This document shows positions 1 through 9,989 of a DNA stretch of 64,000 nt, one piece after another. The translations under genes were made by a program, and so were the position numbers. How positions within the stretch are numbered: the first letter of the stretch is position 1; every line of letters starts with the position of its first letter. Location of the stretch: positions 188,358,752 to 188,422,751 of the forward strand of contig NC_081553.1 in the NCBI RefSeq assembly GCF_963082655.1, in the 5' to 3' direction. This DNA comes from Stomoxys calcitrans (taxonomy: Eukaryota; Arthropoda; Insecta; Diptera; Muscidae). The notes beneath the pieces were generated by a model that saw only the letters and a program-made list of their open reading frames with translations, did no database searches and was not told the DNA's origin.

Positions 1-1256
1 TTCTCAATGTAGACCCCCAGGCCCACTATGTCCTCTAGCTTTGATCCATCCGTGTAACACAATCTACTAGATGGCAATACTGCGGTTCTGTCAATCCAAG
101 ACTGTGCCGATGGACGCAGTGCCTCGCACTCAACCTCAAGTCTCGTCTCAGGTATACGATCGAAAACCTCGTCCTTTCCTTTCAAGTTTCGTATCGTCAA
201 GTCTTGTCTCAGGTATCCGATCGGAAACCTCTCTCCTTCCTTCAGGTTTCCTATCGTCGCCTCCATTATACCGCTATGGTATGTGCTGCTCCCATCTTCA
301 ATTCTTTCTCCCATAGACTTAAGTCTCATTACCCCAATGGCTGCCTCACACTTAATCTGTATGTCATTGGGTTGGATATCTAGAATAGTCTCCAGTGCCC
401 TAGTGGGAGTGGTTCTCATCGCTCCGCCTATGCGAAGACAACATGTTCTCTGAACCTGTTGTATGGTCCTTATGTTTCACTTTTTCTCCATAGCAGTCCA
501 CCAAAATACTGAGGCGTAGATAAGCATTGGTCTAACCACGCTCCTATAGAGACAGTGGACTATCCACGCATTTAGGCCTCATTTTGAGCCTACGGCCCGT
601 ATAGTGCCCAACATCTGTGAGCCTTCTTAGTACGCTCCTGAATTTGACACTTCCAATTCAGATTCCTGTCCAAGATCACATCTGAGTATGTGACCTTGTC
701 AGATATCGAAATCGTCTTATTGAGGAAATGTGGTGCGTTAAATTGGCCCACCTGCATCTTTCACGTGAATAGGCATATGCCAGTCTTCTTTGGGTTAATA
801 CTGAGAACCCTGAGTCTAGCCCTGTCATATATTCAAGACCCTTTTGGCCCTTCTGCATAGCTATTTGCATCCTTACCCCTTAGAAGTATTATTACATCAG
901 GTGCGTAGCAGATGGGTTCAAATCTCTCCTCAGTCAGCATCAGTAATAGGTCACTTATGATGGTCACCCATAGAAGTGGGGATAAAATGCCCCACTGTTG
1001 CGTGCTTGTGCCACTTTCTCCCTCATATTTATGTCATGGGACACACAATTTATCCACCGGTTTCTTAGCATATGGTTTATCCAGTCTCTAAGGACCGGGT
1101 CCCCCCGGTACTGGTCTAAGGATTGGATCAGTGTGTCGCTCCGCACATTGTTAAAAGCCCCCTCGATGTCAATGCATACCGTCAGTGTGTACGTTTTGGC
1201 ATCGAAGGATTCTTCTATTTTATGCACAACCTCATGCAGGGCAGTCCCCCCAACTA
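1..1256 (-). pseudogene. LINE-A ORF2 fragment: RT, linker, start of RNase H
   Basis: Reading the minus strand from high to low coordinates gives an RT palm region (1256-870) with the segment TLTVCIDIEGAFNNVRSDT, the RT C-terminus (870-640), a linker (640-60) containing DIQIKCEA-like sequence, and the start of an RNase H domain with CYTDGSKLEDIVGLGVYIE at the window edge. The AFNNV block carries the first catalytic Asp region. The YADD box at 896-907 reads Y-A-P-D, so the catalytic pair is broken. Several frameshifts and stops split the frame. RNase H is cut by the window start. RNase H after RT is typical of I/R1/LOA-group non-LTR elements; exact clade is inference. The enzyme would copy the element's own RNA into a nicked chromosomal site. 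Confidence 0.85.
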
Positions 1257-1345
1257 AGTACCTATGTTTTTTAGCTGCGAAATCCGGGCAATGACATAGG
1301 AAATGCGTCTCATCATCTTCCCTGCATGTCACAGGCTTCGTATTT
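1257..1345 (-). pseudogene. LINE-A ORF2 C-terminal knuckle fragment, misplaced upstream of RT
   Basis: The minus strand encodes CREDDETHFLCHCPDF, the C-terminal Cys/His motif that in other LINE-A copies here lies after RNase H (for example near 53.0 kb). Here it sits directly upstream of, and in frame with, the RT block. This is a rearranged junction, since the normal order is RT, RNase H, then knuckle. It could be a fusion of two truncated copies or a local deletion between tandem copies. Confidence 0.7.
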
Positions 1346-1453
1346 GCTTAGTTTGACGACTGAAGTCCTCTCGGGCTCTCACCTAAGTCGTTTGTCCTTT
1401 CTTCTCCCATTACTCCGCATTGGGATAGTTTACACTCCTTAGCTGTTTGATAT

Positions 1454-1774
1454 GATGAGGGACCTCCTTTTTATAGCCGAGTCCGAATGGCGTGCCGCAG
1501 TGCGACACCTCTTTGGAGAGAAGTTTTACATGGCATAGTACCTCACAAATGTTGCCAGCATTAGGAGGGGAAAACCACCGCTGAAAATTTTTTCTGATGG
1601 TCTCGCCAGGATTCGAACCCAGGCGTTCAGCGTCATAGGCGGACATGCTAACCTTTACGCTACGGTGGCCTCATTGAGCCTAAACTTGAATCGGACTTCA
1701 CTCATTGATATGTGAGAAGTTTGCCCCTGTTCCTTAGTGGAATGTTCATGGGCGAAATTTGCATTTACATTTTG
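1454..1774 (+). mobile_element. SINE-1 copy with inverted 5' part (twin-priming-like)
   Basis: Positions 1459-1672 hold the tRNA-like head and body on the minus strand: box B as its complement ggattcgaaccc at 1609-1620, box A as its complement gctaacctttacgcta at 1647-1662. Positions 1673-1774 hold the rest of the same SINE (tcattgagc to gggcgaaatttgc) on the plus strand. Compared with the uninterrupted plus copy at 59885-60172, the 5' two thirds are inverted relative to the 3' third. Imperfect flanking duplications are seen: GCTGTTTGATAT (1442-1453) and GCTGTTTGTGATAT (1775-1788). The element is non-coding and would be made by RNA polymerase III. Confidence 0.75.
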
Positions 1775-1788
1775 GCTGTTTGTGATAT

Positions 1789-2052
1789 TGCCCTCAAACC
1801 AATTGGGATCTGTCGCTTCAATGGTGAACTTTTTGCCCGTAAAGATATTCGCACTCGAAGTTCTCGACCCAGTACTGTGGATTTCCGCTTGCAGGACTGT
1901 TTTATGGTGAGGTATGCAAAAACATAACTCAGCCTCTGGGCTCTCAACGTAGGTGTCCGCATAACCAGAGAACCGTCCATCCAAGCTGGGAATTGAGTCT
2001 CGCACTTTATCTTGAGTACCGTCTCGCGTGTCGTCTCAGCTATCCAATTCAA
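1789..2052 (-). pseudogene. LINE-A RNase H fragment
   Basis: The minus strand encodes ESPEAELCFCIPHHKTVLQA followed by SSANIFTGKKFTIEA, matching the RNase H blocks (PDHNTVLQAEIRAITE and SSVNIFTDSKMAIRA) in the longer LINE-A copies. The second catalytic Asp position (FTDSK) reads FTGKK, so the enzyme would be inactive even without the stops. The neighbouring SINE-1 appears to have landed in this fragment. Confidence 0.75.
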
Positions 2053-2545
2053 AAACCGGTCTGTATGGCATTGACAATTGCGACTTCTATGGGCGTGAGA
2101 CCCTAAATCGGCAGATCGGTCTATACGGCAGTTATATCTAAATATAGTCTGATCTAAACAATATTTGGGTCGGACGTTCAGCGAAATCGGGTAAAAATTG
2201 CGTCTTTTAGAGGCTTAAGAACTTAAATTGGAAGATTGGTCTATATGGCAGCTATAGCTAAATATTGTCTGATCTGAACCTTATTTGGGTCGGATGTCAG
2301 TACGCATAAAAAATCTCACTGTTTCAAATTTCAGCGACGTCGGATAATAATTGCGGCTTTTACTGGCTTAAGACCCTAAATCGGCAGATCGTTCTATTGA
2401 ACAGCTATATCTAAATATAATTTGATCTGAACCTTATTTGGGTCGGATGTCGGGAGGCTTACAACAACCCACCATTTTAAATTTCAGCGAAATCGAGTAA
2501 TATTGTAGTTGAGGCTTTTATGGGCTTAAGACCTAAAGTATTAGC
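2053..2545 (-). repeat. DINE-beta-like body fragment
   Basis: About three ~160-bp units share the blocks cctaaatcggcagatcgg, tatggcagctatatctaaat and ttatttgggtcggatgt. In orientation they match the minus-strand DINE elements elsewhere. No terminal hairpin and no (GTCY) tract are present, so this is an internal remnant. Confidence 0.7.
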
Positions 2546-2789
2546 GAGATCCTGCTCAAAATTTCAATCCTTAGGTTGTCCAGTAGCCTTTTAGACGACC
2601 CCAGTAGTTGGTCGACTCGCTATTTCGAAAATTTGTTGGGGCTACTAAATCTTCATTTGTGGTCCTAATCGCAAAATGGGAATCTGATCATAGGAATTCG
2701 AGAAAGGGAATCTCTGAGCCTCGAATTTCCTGGGACCTACTGTATACATTTTTGGGCCTAAATTGCCCAGAAGGTATTCTTAAGTCTCG

Positions 2790-3480
2790 TCTTCTTCGAT
2801 GTCCGCAAAGCTTCTGCAAAATTCGTTGGTGGCAACCTTCAGTCTGTCGGCATGTTTTCGGATTACAGAGTGACCTGTCATGACGGACGCAATGACTGAG
2901 ACGTCTGTTCTAACCAATGACAGCAAAGCATTAGACCTCTTCAAGTCTAGATTAGGCCACATAGTTTTGGAATGCTCACAGTCCCCTCTTTGTGACCATC
3001 TTTCATTCGTTGTCCTTCGGGCCTAGTCCTGAAAACTTTGCTTACATGTCGCTAGAGGCATACCCACAGATTCCAGTATCCCTCCAATTTGTCGAGTGGT
3101 TCCTAGTCTCGCAAGCTCGTCTGTTTTATAATTCCCTGGGATATCTCCGTGGCCCTGCACCCAGACCAGGTGGATTTTGAACTGTTCAACCATCTCGATG
3201 AGAGATCTGCGACAGTCGAGGGCGGTTTTTGTGTTCAGAAATACGTTCTCCAGGGTTTTTATGGCTGCCTGGCTGTCTGAGAAGATATTTATGCCAATCG
3301 TAGCTGTGACATTTTATCTTAGCCATTCCACCACTTCCTTAATTGCAAAGATCTCCGCCTGATCCACACTGCAGTGGTATACTGCAGCTTATAATTCAAC
3401 CGGTGATACATCATCAGGGACTGGCGACTTAAAGAAGTCGAAACTTCTTATCGCCCAAAGGATTTTCGGCTCAGACACAA
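2790..3480 (-). pseudogene. LINE-B RNase H fragment
   Basis: The minus strand encodes DQAEIFAIKEVVEWLR, then NIFSDSQAAIKTLENVF, HLVWVQGHGDIPGNYKTDELA, then a C-terminal region with MWPNLDLKRSNALLSLVRTD and CRSFADIEEDET. The E, D (FSDSQ) and H/D (GHGDIPGN) active-site blocks of RNase H are visible. It closely resembles the copy at 27.9-28.5 kb. Stops and frameshifts break the frame. It normally lies downstream of RT in this element, but RT is missing here. Confidence 0.8.
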
Positions 3481-4320
3481 TTTCCTTAATAGTCTACGAC
3501 AAATATATACCTCTTCTGGCGCCACTTTGTCCGTTGGAGAATTTCCCGAGAAATGTCTATCAACAAGTAGCTCTAGTGTTTCCTCACTAGACATTATCTA
3601 TACATTCTCTGACTTCTGAGTATACCCCACCGTAATAGGTCTCGAGGACAGAATCTTCCTTAGCCTATAGGCCTCAGATGTATCCTCCACGGAGCTGCAG
3701 AATTCTATCCAGGATTTGTTCTGAGCCTCTCTCAGTTCGCCCTTATATTTTCTTAGCTCAGCCTTATAGATGTACCAATCGTGTGGTGCTCTGGTGGCTT
3801 TGGCTCTGTTGAAGAGTTGGCAGCAGTCCTTCCTTAGACCAACCAGCTCTGGGGTCCACCAAGGCGGTCGCTGTTGCCCCTTGACTTGACATTAGGACAT
3901 GCCGACACTAGCGAATCATTCAGAGCCTTCGTGATCCGCTTGACCATTATGTCTATATCCTTCGTAGTTTCCACCTCCTTTTCTGGACTAGAAGGGATAG
4001 ACGTGTAGAATTTCTGTCGAAATTTATCCCAATACGCCTTTCTTCTGTTTAGCCGAGGGACCACTTCTGCAGTATTTTCTCCAAGGCTGAAACTAACATA
4101 ACGATGATCAGAGAAGCTGTGGTCATACAACTCATCCTAGTCGCATATTCTTCCGATACAAAGGTAATATCCAGGTAATAGCAGGTAAAGGTACCTGCTG
4201 CGGTTCCTGGTAATAAAAGTCGGTTCATCCCCTTTATTACAAATCACCAGATTTCAACTTATAATATATTTGATAAGCAGCTCACCCCTTTCGTTGATAT
4301 CCGAAGTTTCCCATATCTGG
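3481..4320 (-). pseudogene. LINE-B endonuclease C-terminus and linker
   Basis: The open part (4130-3834) encodes YDHSFSDHRYVSFSLGE, with the SDH block that ends APE-type LINE endonucleases, then the Trp/Arg-rich linker (RRKAYWDKFRQKFYTSIPSS). It continues in another frame with a WW(S/T)PEL-like region, SWIEFCSSVEDTSEAYRLRK and so on to 3580. Upstream to 4320 the endonuclease is too decayed to read well. The RT that should follow is deleted, and RNase H (2790-3480) is joined directly. Confidence 0.7.
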
Positions 4321-4321
4321 T

Positions 4322-4342
4322 TGTTGTTGTTGTTGTTGTAGC
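4322..4342 (-). repeat. (CAA)n 3' tail of LINE-C
   Basis: The plus strand shows six GTT units, that is (CAA)n on the minus strand, directly after the LINE-C coding end. A short 3' microsatellite tail is usual for non-LTR elements and marks the 3' end of this copy. Confidence 0.7.
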
Positions 4343-5446
4343 AGTTTATTGTGTTCTATCTTTCGTCTGCTTGATTCTGTTGAGTGTCAAGACACAGGAA
4401 CTCCGCGACTAAGATGGGGTGCGTCCACAGGGATCTGGGTCTGAGTCGAGTGGGTCTGGCCGGGCAGTTAAACAGGTGACGTGTGTCGTGCGGTCCCTGC
4501 TTACAATCGGGACATACATCTTGCACGTCGGCATCAATCCTAGCTCTGTGGGAATTGAGGCGGCTGCATTTGCCGGAATGTAATTGAGCCAGAACTACTC
4601 TGGTTTGCCGGGGGAGGTCGATTTCTTCAGGTGCAATGGGTGGCGGTCGTTCTCCAAGGACTACATTCACCCGGTAGCCAATTAACGCGTCTGCTACCGT
4701 GTCTGCATGAATGTTGTTCAGACCCGCTTGATATGCCGCTTGATCTAGAGGTTCTCTCTAGTAGCGCTGAACCTCACGCTCTAGATCGTGTAAATCTACC
4801 TTAAGGCTTCTGGGCGGTGGGTATCTATCCACAAGATGATGATTTGGATGATTTCTGCGATAACAGCCCAAAAGGTATTGCTTAGACAGCAAGTAGTTAT
4901 GTCTTCGCACTGGTAGGATCTTTGTCTCCTGATGGAGGTGGTCCACATGAGAACTGAGGAGACAGCCCGTCGCAGTTCGGAGGGCGGCATTCTGACAGAT
5001 CTGAATATTATTCCACTGCGTGTCACAAAGTTTACGTGACTACACTGGCGCTGCATAACTTACCACAGACCGGGCAATTGCTTTGTACGTGGTCAACAAG
5101 GTTTCTTTGTCTGCACCCCAAGTGCTGCCAGCGAGTGACATGAGGACCTTGTTTCTACGTTTGACTTTATTGCAGATTGCTGTGGCATGTGGGGAGAAAG
5201 TGTAGGAGCTGTCAAATGTGACGCCAAGTATTTTGGGACACTTGATGGTCGGAATCATTTCTCCATCGACCATCACAGCCAGCTCAGTGTATTTGTAGTG
5301 AACAGTGTGGCTGAAGATTTGGTGGCGGCAAGAAATCTGAAGATATCCCCATATCTGGTGATGGGCATTAGTATCACTTCCCACAAGGAGGCTTTTCTTC
5401 TTCTTCCCTACAGAAACGGCTTCAACCAGCGACATAAGGTTTGAAG
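4343..5446 (-). pseudogene. LINE-C (Jockey clade) deleted copy: endonuclease fused to RT C-terminus
   Basis: On the minus strand 5440-5345 encodes the endonuclease block VGSDTNAHHQIWG. It is followed, still in frame, by RT-C-terminal sequence TIKCPKILGVTFDSSYTFSP, NKVKRRNKVLMSLAGSTWG and SVVSYAAPV (5330-5040). Further frames (5056-4758) give the region with DHLHQETKILPVRRHNYLLS, and 4670-4356 gives the C-terminus TRVVLAQLHSGKCSRLNSHR and CPDCKQGPHDTRHLFNCP, a CxxC-H-C motif. No RNase H follows, which fits the Jockey clade. Most of the endonuclease and the RT fingers and palm are deleted. The copy is dead. Confidence 0.85.
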
Positions 5447-5607
5447 GCGGCATCTCTGAGTGGTGTGCCATATATAGAGAAGCCAGCCAGCTAGCAGGGA
5501 CATAACCACCGCTGAAAATGTATGCTGAATAGTTCACGTCGGTATTTGAACCCATGCGTTCCGCGTCATAGGCAGACATGTTTACCTTAGCGCCACGGTG
5601 GCACCAA
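5447..5607 (-). mobile_element. SINE-1-like fragment, diverged
   Basis: The minus strand begins with a tRNA-like head (ggtgccaccgtggcgctaaggt), a B box degraded to gggttcaaatacc at about 5530, and the accgctgaaaa block that follows the tRNA region in other copies. Only about the first half of the SINE is recognisable. It abuts the LINE-C endonuclease. Confidence 0.6.
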
Positions 5608-6325
5608 CCATTTTTTTTTTGTCAAATCTCCTCTCTCTTCAATTAGTTGCTAATATCCCCTTGGATTTATGTATATGCAATGTCCTGTTTTTCAAATACA
5701 TCAAAAACACCATGGCTTCTAATAAAAAATACCATAAGCTTTATGCTTCACCACCCACGTACATTGACAGGCATCATTGCATACTACCATATCGCGTGCA
5801 ATGAATTTGAAAGCAAACAAAACGTATTTTCTGTCACAGTGCTTTTTTATTTGTTTGTGTGTGTGTGCGAGTGTGTGTTTTTTTTTTTTGGAGAAAAAAA
5901 CAACAACGAATTGTCGCATGGCTAGGGTGTGTGAACCGTAACTGTCGATAGATAAATGTTAGATGTTGGATAGTCGAATGTTTTATCCTGCGAATTCGTA
6001 TGCCCTTGGGAAAGAAAAACAACTACCACATCCACTATTTCAAATTGATATTGTAATGGGTTTGTTGTTATTGATTTTCTTGTTTTTCCATATTGAGATT
6101 TATTTCAAAATAAACAAATCAATTTTTTATAATGGCCAGGAATGGGGAAAGGCAGTTGATGGGAAAACTATGATAGTCTTGTGTTGTTCTTAGATTTGGG
6201 AACGTAGTCTAATTTTCTATGACACTAAAAACACATTTAGTTTTAAAGTCGGTTTATTTGAACTTCAAATTCGACATTTTGTTAAGGCCGAAAGGGAGCT
6301 TTTGTAGCTCTATACTCTTGCAAGA
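5608..6325. other. Unique AT-rich interval
   Basis: No gene recognised. It contains a short imperfect (GT)n tract around 5850-5880 next to a T run. The small frames here have no recognisable domain. Confidence 0.5.
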
Positions 6326-6369
6326 GGTTTATTACCCAGCGTTAAGGGGGCCGACATCGAGCAATCACG

Positions 6370-6912
6370 GCATCTCTCAACATTGGAAAGACTAGGAGAA
6401 GCAAAGATCCTAATACTAAAATATCAGGCAGTGCAGTGGCGAGAGACCCAACACAGCCTAACAAACAGGAACCCAATGATGGACCCATCATCGACTTCAT
6501 GATTCGGTAAACTAGGATAGGTAAAGATCCTAATATTGATCCAGCGCATCCTAATAAGGCAGCGCAGCGACAGGAGTCTCAATGCAGCATAGCGAACAGG
6601 GAGCAGACGATAGTACCATCACCTACTCCCAAGAAGCCCATTTACTTAACTTTTGGAAGACTAAGATAGGCAAATATCTTAGTATTGAAACATTAGGCAA
6701 TACAGGGAATGGAAACTCAATACAGCCTAACGACCACGACCGACGATGCAATTATTACCGGTTAATAAAGATACGCAAGACTAGGATAGGTAAAAAAACT
6801 TAATACGATGACATCAGGCAGTGCAGTGACAGGAAAGTCAATGCTGTCTAAAGAACAGGGACCAGACGATGAGATCATCACCTACTCCCAAGATGCCCAT
6901 CTACTAGAGGGC
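6370..6912 (+). pseudogene. LINE-A ORF1 C-terminal repeat region
   Basis: Four degenerate units of about 115-150 bp begin near 6387, 6503, 6651 and 6772. Each encodes a version of a ~35-residue peptide: KTRIGKDPNIE, then SGSAVTGNS, then QPNEQGPDD, then TIT. The last unit runs into HSQEAHLL and then an ATG (6915) starting a LINE endonuclease N-terminus. This places the repeats at the end of ORF1, just before ORF2. Frameshifts break the reading. Function unknown; the repeats are hydrophilic and acidic. Confidence 0.65.
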
Positions 6913-6914
6913 CA

Positions 6915-7627
6915 ATGCTTGAGGTAATCCAGATAAATCTCCACCGGATCGAGATTGCTACACACGCTCTGATGGACATACAGATTAAGTGTGAAGCAGC
7001 CACTGCGGCTATGATACTTAAGGCGATGGGAGAATGGTTTGAGGATTGGAGCAGCTCATACTATCGCGGTATGATCGAGGCGACAATAGGAAACCTGGAT
7101 GAGACGACACTTGAGGTCGAGTGTGAGGCACTGCTGCTAGCGGCACATTCTTGGATTGACGGAACCTTAGTGTTGCCACCTAAAAGATCATGTTACACGG
7201 ATGGACCAAAGCTAGAGGACATAGTGGGTCTGGGAGTCTACATTGAGAAACCACCCTGCACGTACTAACGCGAGGACGTAGAGTGTGAACTATTTTACGG
7301 ACAGTAAAATGGCCATAAGGGTATTAACAATCAGGACGGTAAGGTCATGGAAAGTCTTGCAGTGTAAAAAGGAGACTAACGCCTTCTCTGAGGATAGCAC
7401 AATCCACATAGTTTGGGTGCCGGGCCATAACGGAGTAAGGGGGAATGAAAGGGCAGACAATTTGGGGGTGAAGGCCAGAGAACTGCCGTCAATAAACTTG
7501 GTAAACCCGAAGCCTTTCGGGTCGAGGCAGTCCGAATTAAGGACGTGGGCAGACGTGAAACGTTCGGTAGTACGGCGAAAATCCTATGGGGGATCCAGAC
7601 CATGAGAAGACGAGGCTATTGCTGAAA
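6915..7627 (+). pseudogene. LINE-A ORF2 deletion copy: endonuclease start, linker, RNase H
   Basis: MLEVIQINLHRIEIATHAL is a LINE endonuclease N-terminus (QINLHRS-type). It jumps directly into the pre-RNase H linker (DIQIKCEAATAAMILKAMGE), so nearly all endonuclease and the whole RT are missing. Then come RNase H blocks CYTDGPKLEDIVGLGVYIE, NYFTDSKMAIRVLTIRTVRS and HIVWVPGHNGVRGNERAD, and the C-terminal VKARELPSINLVNPKPFG. The RNase H D-E-D-H blocks are mostly there, but a frameshift near 7265 removes the E block (LQAEIRAITE). Confidence 0.8.
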
Positions 7628-7780
7628 GGAAGAGGTACAATCTGACCTTATACAATCCCTAGACCTTATACCAAGCAATGTCGTTTTTCGTAGGAATTTA
7701 GTTTTGAGCAATAAGGCAAGTGGCTTTATCGCCAAACTCGCACAAAAGTTTGTTAAGTCTACTGTGGTAAATGGCATCGG
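7440..7780 (+). repeat. Tandem duplication, copy 1
   Basis: This segment and 7838-8170 are direct repeats. The parts 7601-7770 and 7991-8160 are identical over 170 bases by eye, with a period of exactly 390 bp. The upstream parts (the LINE-A RNase H end) differ at many sites. The identical part after the LINE-A sequence GCTGAAAGGA is not recognisably LINE-A. Confidence 0.85.
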
Positions 7781-7837
7781 GAAATGCAACTATAAACTGA
7801 AGGATTCCGAGACTGAAAACGTAGGCGTTTTCCATAG

Positions 7838-8170
7838 GGGGAATGAAAGGCAGATGATTTGGCGGTGAAGTCCAGAGGACTACCGTCAATAAACTTGGGA
7901 AACCCGAAGCCTTTCAGGTCGACACAGTCCGAATTAAGGGCGTGTGCAGACGGTCGATAGGGGTGCGAAAATCCTGTGGGGGATCCAGATCATGAGAAGA
8001 CGAGGCTATTGCTGAAAGGAAGAGGTACAATCTGACCTTATACAATCCCTAGACCTTATACCAAGCAATGTCGTTTTTCGTAGGAATTTAGTTTTGAGCA
8101 ATAAGGCAAGTGGCTTTATCGCCAAACTCGCACAAAAGTTTGTTAAGTCTACTGTGGTAAAGGGGCGTTT
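7838..8170 (+). repeat. Tandem duplication, copy 2
   Basis: Second copy of the duplicated block. It starts at gggggaatgaaaggcag in the RNase H end and finishes in the same 170-base identical tract, followed by a different junction (aggggcgttttcc). Confidence 0.85.
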
Positions 8171-8699
8171 TCCATGGGAAAGACATACAATGCAACAAGC
8201 ATTGCAGATTGTCTGGCCAATGTCCAACATTTAATAAGAAGAAATGCGAGATGAGGACCATGCTCAATAGGGCAACTGAGACTATTCTAGATAACCAACC
8301 CTTGGACATACAGACTAAGTATGAGGCACTCACTGCGGCTATGAGATTTAAGGCGATGGGAGAATGGATAGAGGAAAGGAGCAAGTCATACCATCGTGGT
8401 ATAATCGGGACGACGTTAGGAACCTGAAAGAAAAAAAAGGGGTTTCGGATCGCATACCTCAGACTACGCTTGAGGTCAAGTGCGAGGCATTCCCGCCAGT
8501 GGCACAGTTTTGTATTGACGAAACCCTGGCATTGTCATCTGGAAGTTCATGCTACACAGATGGATCAAATCTAGAGGACAGAGTGGGCTTAGGGCTCCAC
8601 AACTTAGGGCTCCAGAACTCAGAAATTGACATCTGTTTTCGACTGCCGCATGAGGTGGTATGGTTTCTGCGCTAAGACATCGATTGTGATCATCTTTGC

Positions 8700-8828
8700 A
8701 AATTGTAAAATTTGCCCATGAACATTCCACTAAGGAACAGGGGCAAACTTCTCACATATCAATGAGTGTAGTCCCATCCAAGTTTAAGCTCAATAATAAG
8801 GGACCTTTCTTTTTTTTAGCCGAGTCCC
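8700..8828 (-). mobile_element. SINE-1 3' fragment (duplicated together with LINE-A)
   Basis: Plus-strand text tttgcccatgaacattccac through ttagccgagtcc is the complement of the SINE-1 3' half. It meets LINE-A at the same site (catctttgc) as the full copy at 9040-9359. This indicates that one insertion was duplicated. Confidence 0.75.
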
Positions 8829-9039
8829 GGGCATTGTCATCGGGAAGTTCATGCTACACAAATGGATCAAAGCTAGAGGACATAGTGGGCTTGGGAGTCT
8901 ACAATGAGAACTCAGAGATTGACATCTGTTTTCGACCGCCTGATCATATTACAATCCTGCAGGCGAAAGTCCGGGTGATGACGGAACGCATGAGATGGCA
9001 TCGTCTCTGCGCTAAGACATCGATTGCGAACATCTTTGC

Positions 9040-9359
9040 AAATTGTAAATTTTGCCCATGAACATTCCACTAAGGAACAGTGGCAAACTTCTCACATATC
9101 ATAAAGTGCAGTCTCATTCAAGTTTAAGCTCAATGATAAGGGGCCTCCTTTTATAGCCGAGTCCGAACGGCGTGCCGCAGTGCGACACCTCTTTGGAGAG
9201 AAGTACATGGCATAGCTCCTCACAAATGTTGCCAGTATTTGGAGGGGAAAACCACCGCTGAAAAATTTTTTTCTAATGGTCTCGCCAGGATTCGAACCCA
9301 GACGTTCAGCGTCGTAGCCGGACATGCTAACCTCTGTGATACGGTGGTCTCCAAGATCT
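9040..9359 (-). mobile_element. SINE-1, near full length, with 12-bp TSD
   Basis: tRNA-derived SINE on the minus strand. The head is near 9350, the box B complement ggattcgaaccc lies near 9290, and the tail is at the low-coordinate end. It is flanked by GAACATCTTTGC (9028-9039) and GAACATATTTGC (9360-9371), a 12-bp target-site duplication with one mismatch, and it interrupts the LINE-A RNase H. Small reading frames inside it are spurious. Mobilised in trans by a LINE, partner unknown. Confidence 0.9.
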
Positions 9360-9989
9360 GAACATATTTGCGGGCAGTAAATTGGCCATCAGGGCAATGA
9401 GAGCCAAGAAGGCCGGTAAGGTCATAAATAGTCCTGGAGGGTGAGAAGGAGATTACCGCCTGCTCTAAGGATTGCACCTTCCGCATCGTTTAGGTATCGG
9501 GCCAAAGCGGAGCAAAGGGGAAATGAAAGAGCAGACCATTCGGCAGCATAGGCCAGAGGCCTGGCGCCAATAAACTTGGTTAATCCGAAACCTTTCGACT
9601 CGACGCGGATCGTGTTTGATGCGTGAGCGGCGAACGTTGTGGAACAGCGAAACGGTCTGTAGCACAACGGAAATCTGACAACGGGGAAATCTGAATCTGA
9701 ATGAGGCTTTTACTGACAGGAAGTAAAAAGGATCTCAGTATAGCTTTCGCTATGATAACGGGACACATATGACTACTAGCTCACTTTTGAATATAGGTAC
9801 GGCAAGTGATGGCATGTGTAGGGCATATGGGGAAGATGATGAGAGTTTGGAGCATTTCCTATGAAATTGACCGGGTTTGCGGCTAACAGACATGGGCATT
9901 TAGGTGAAGACGCAATACCAAATTAGGGCACTGGTATGGAAAACAATAAGGGGGTTTGTCAGTACGAGTAATAAGATCATACAATATAT

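Noticed and set aside
1597..1672. A tRNA gene
   Set aside because: Boxes A and B are present, but the same sequence recurs many times with a common SINE body and TSDs, so it is a SINE head.
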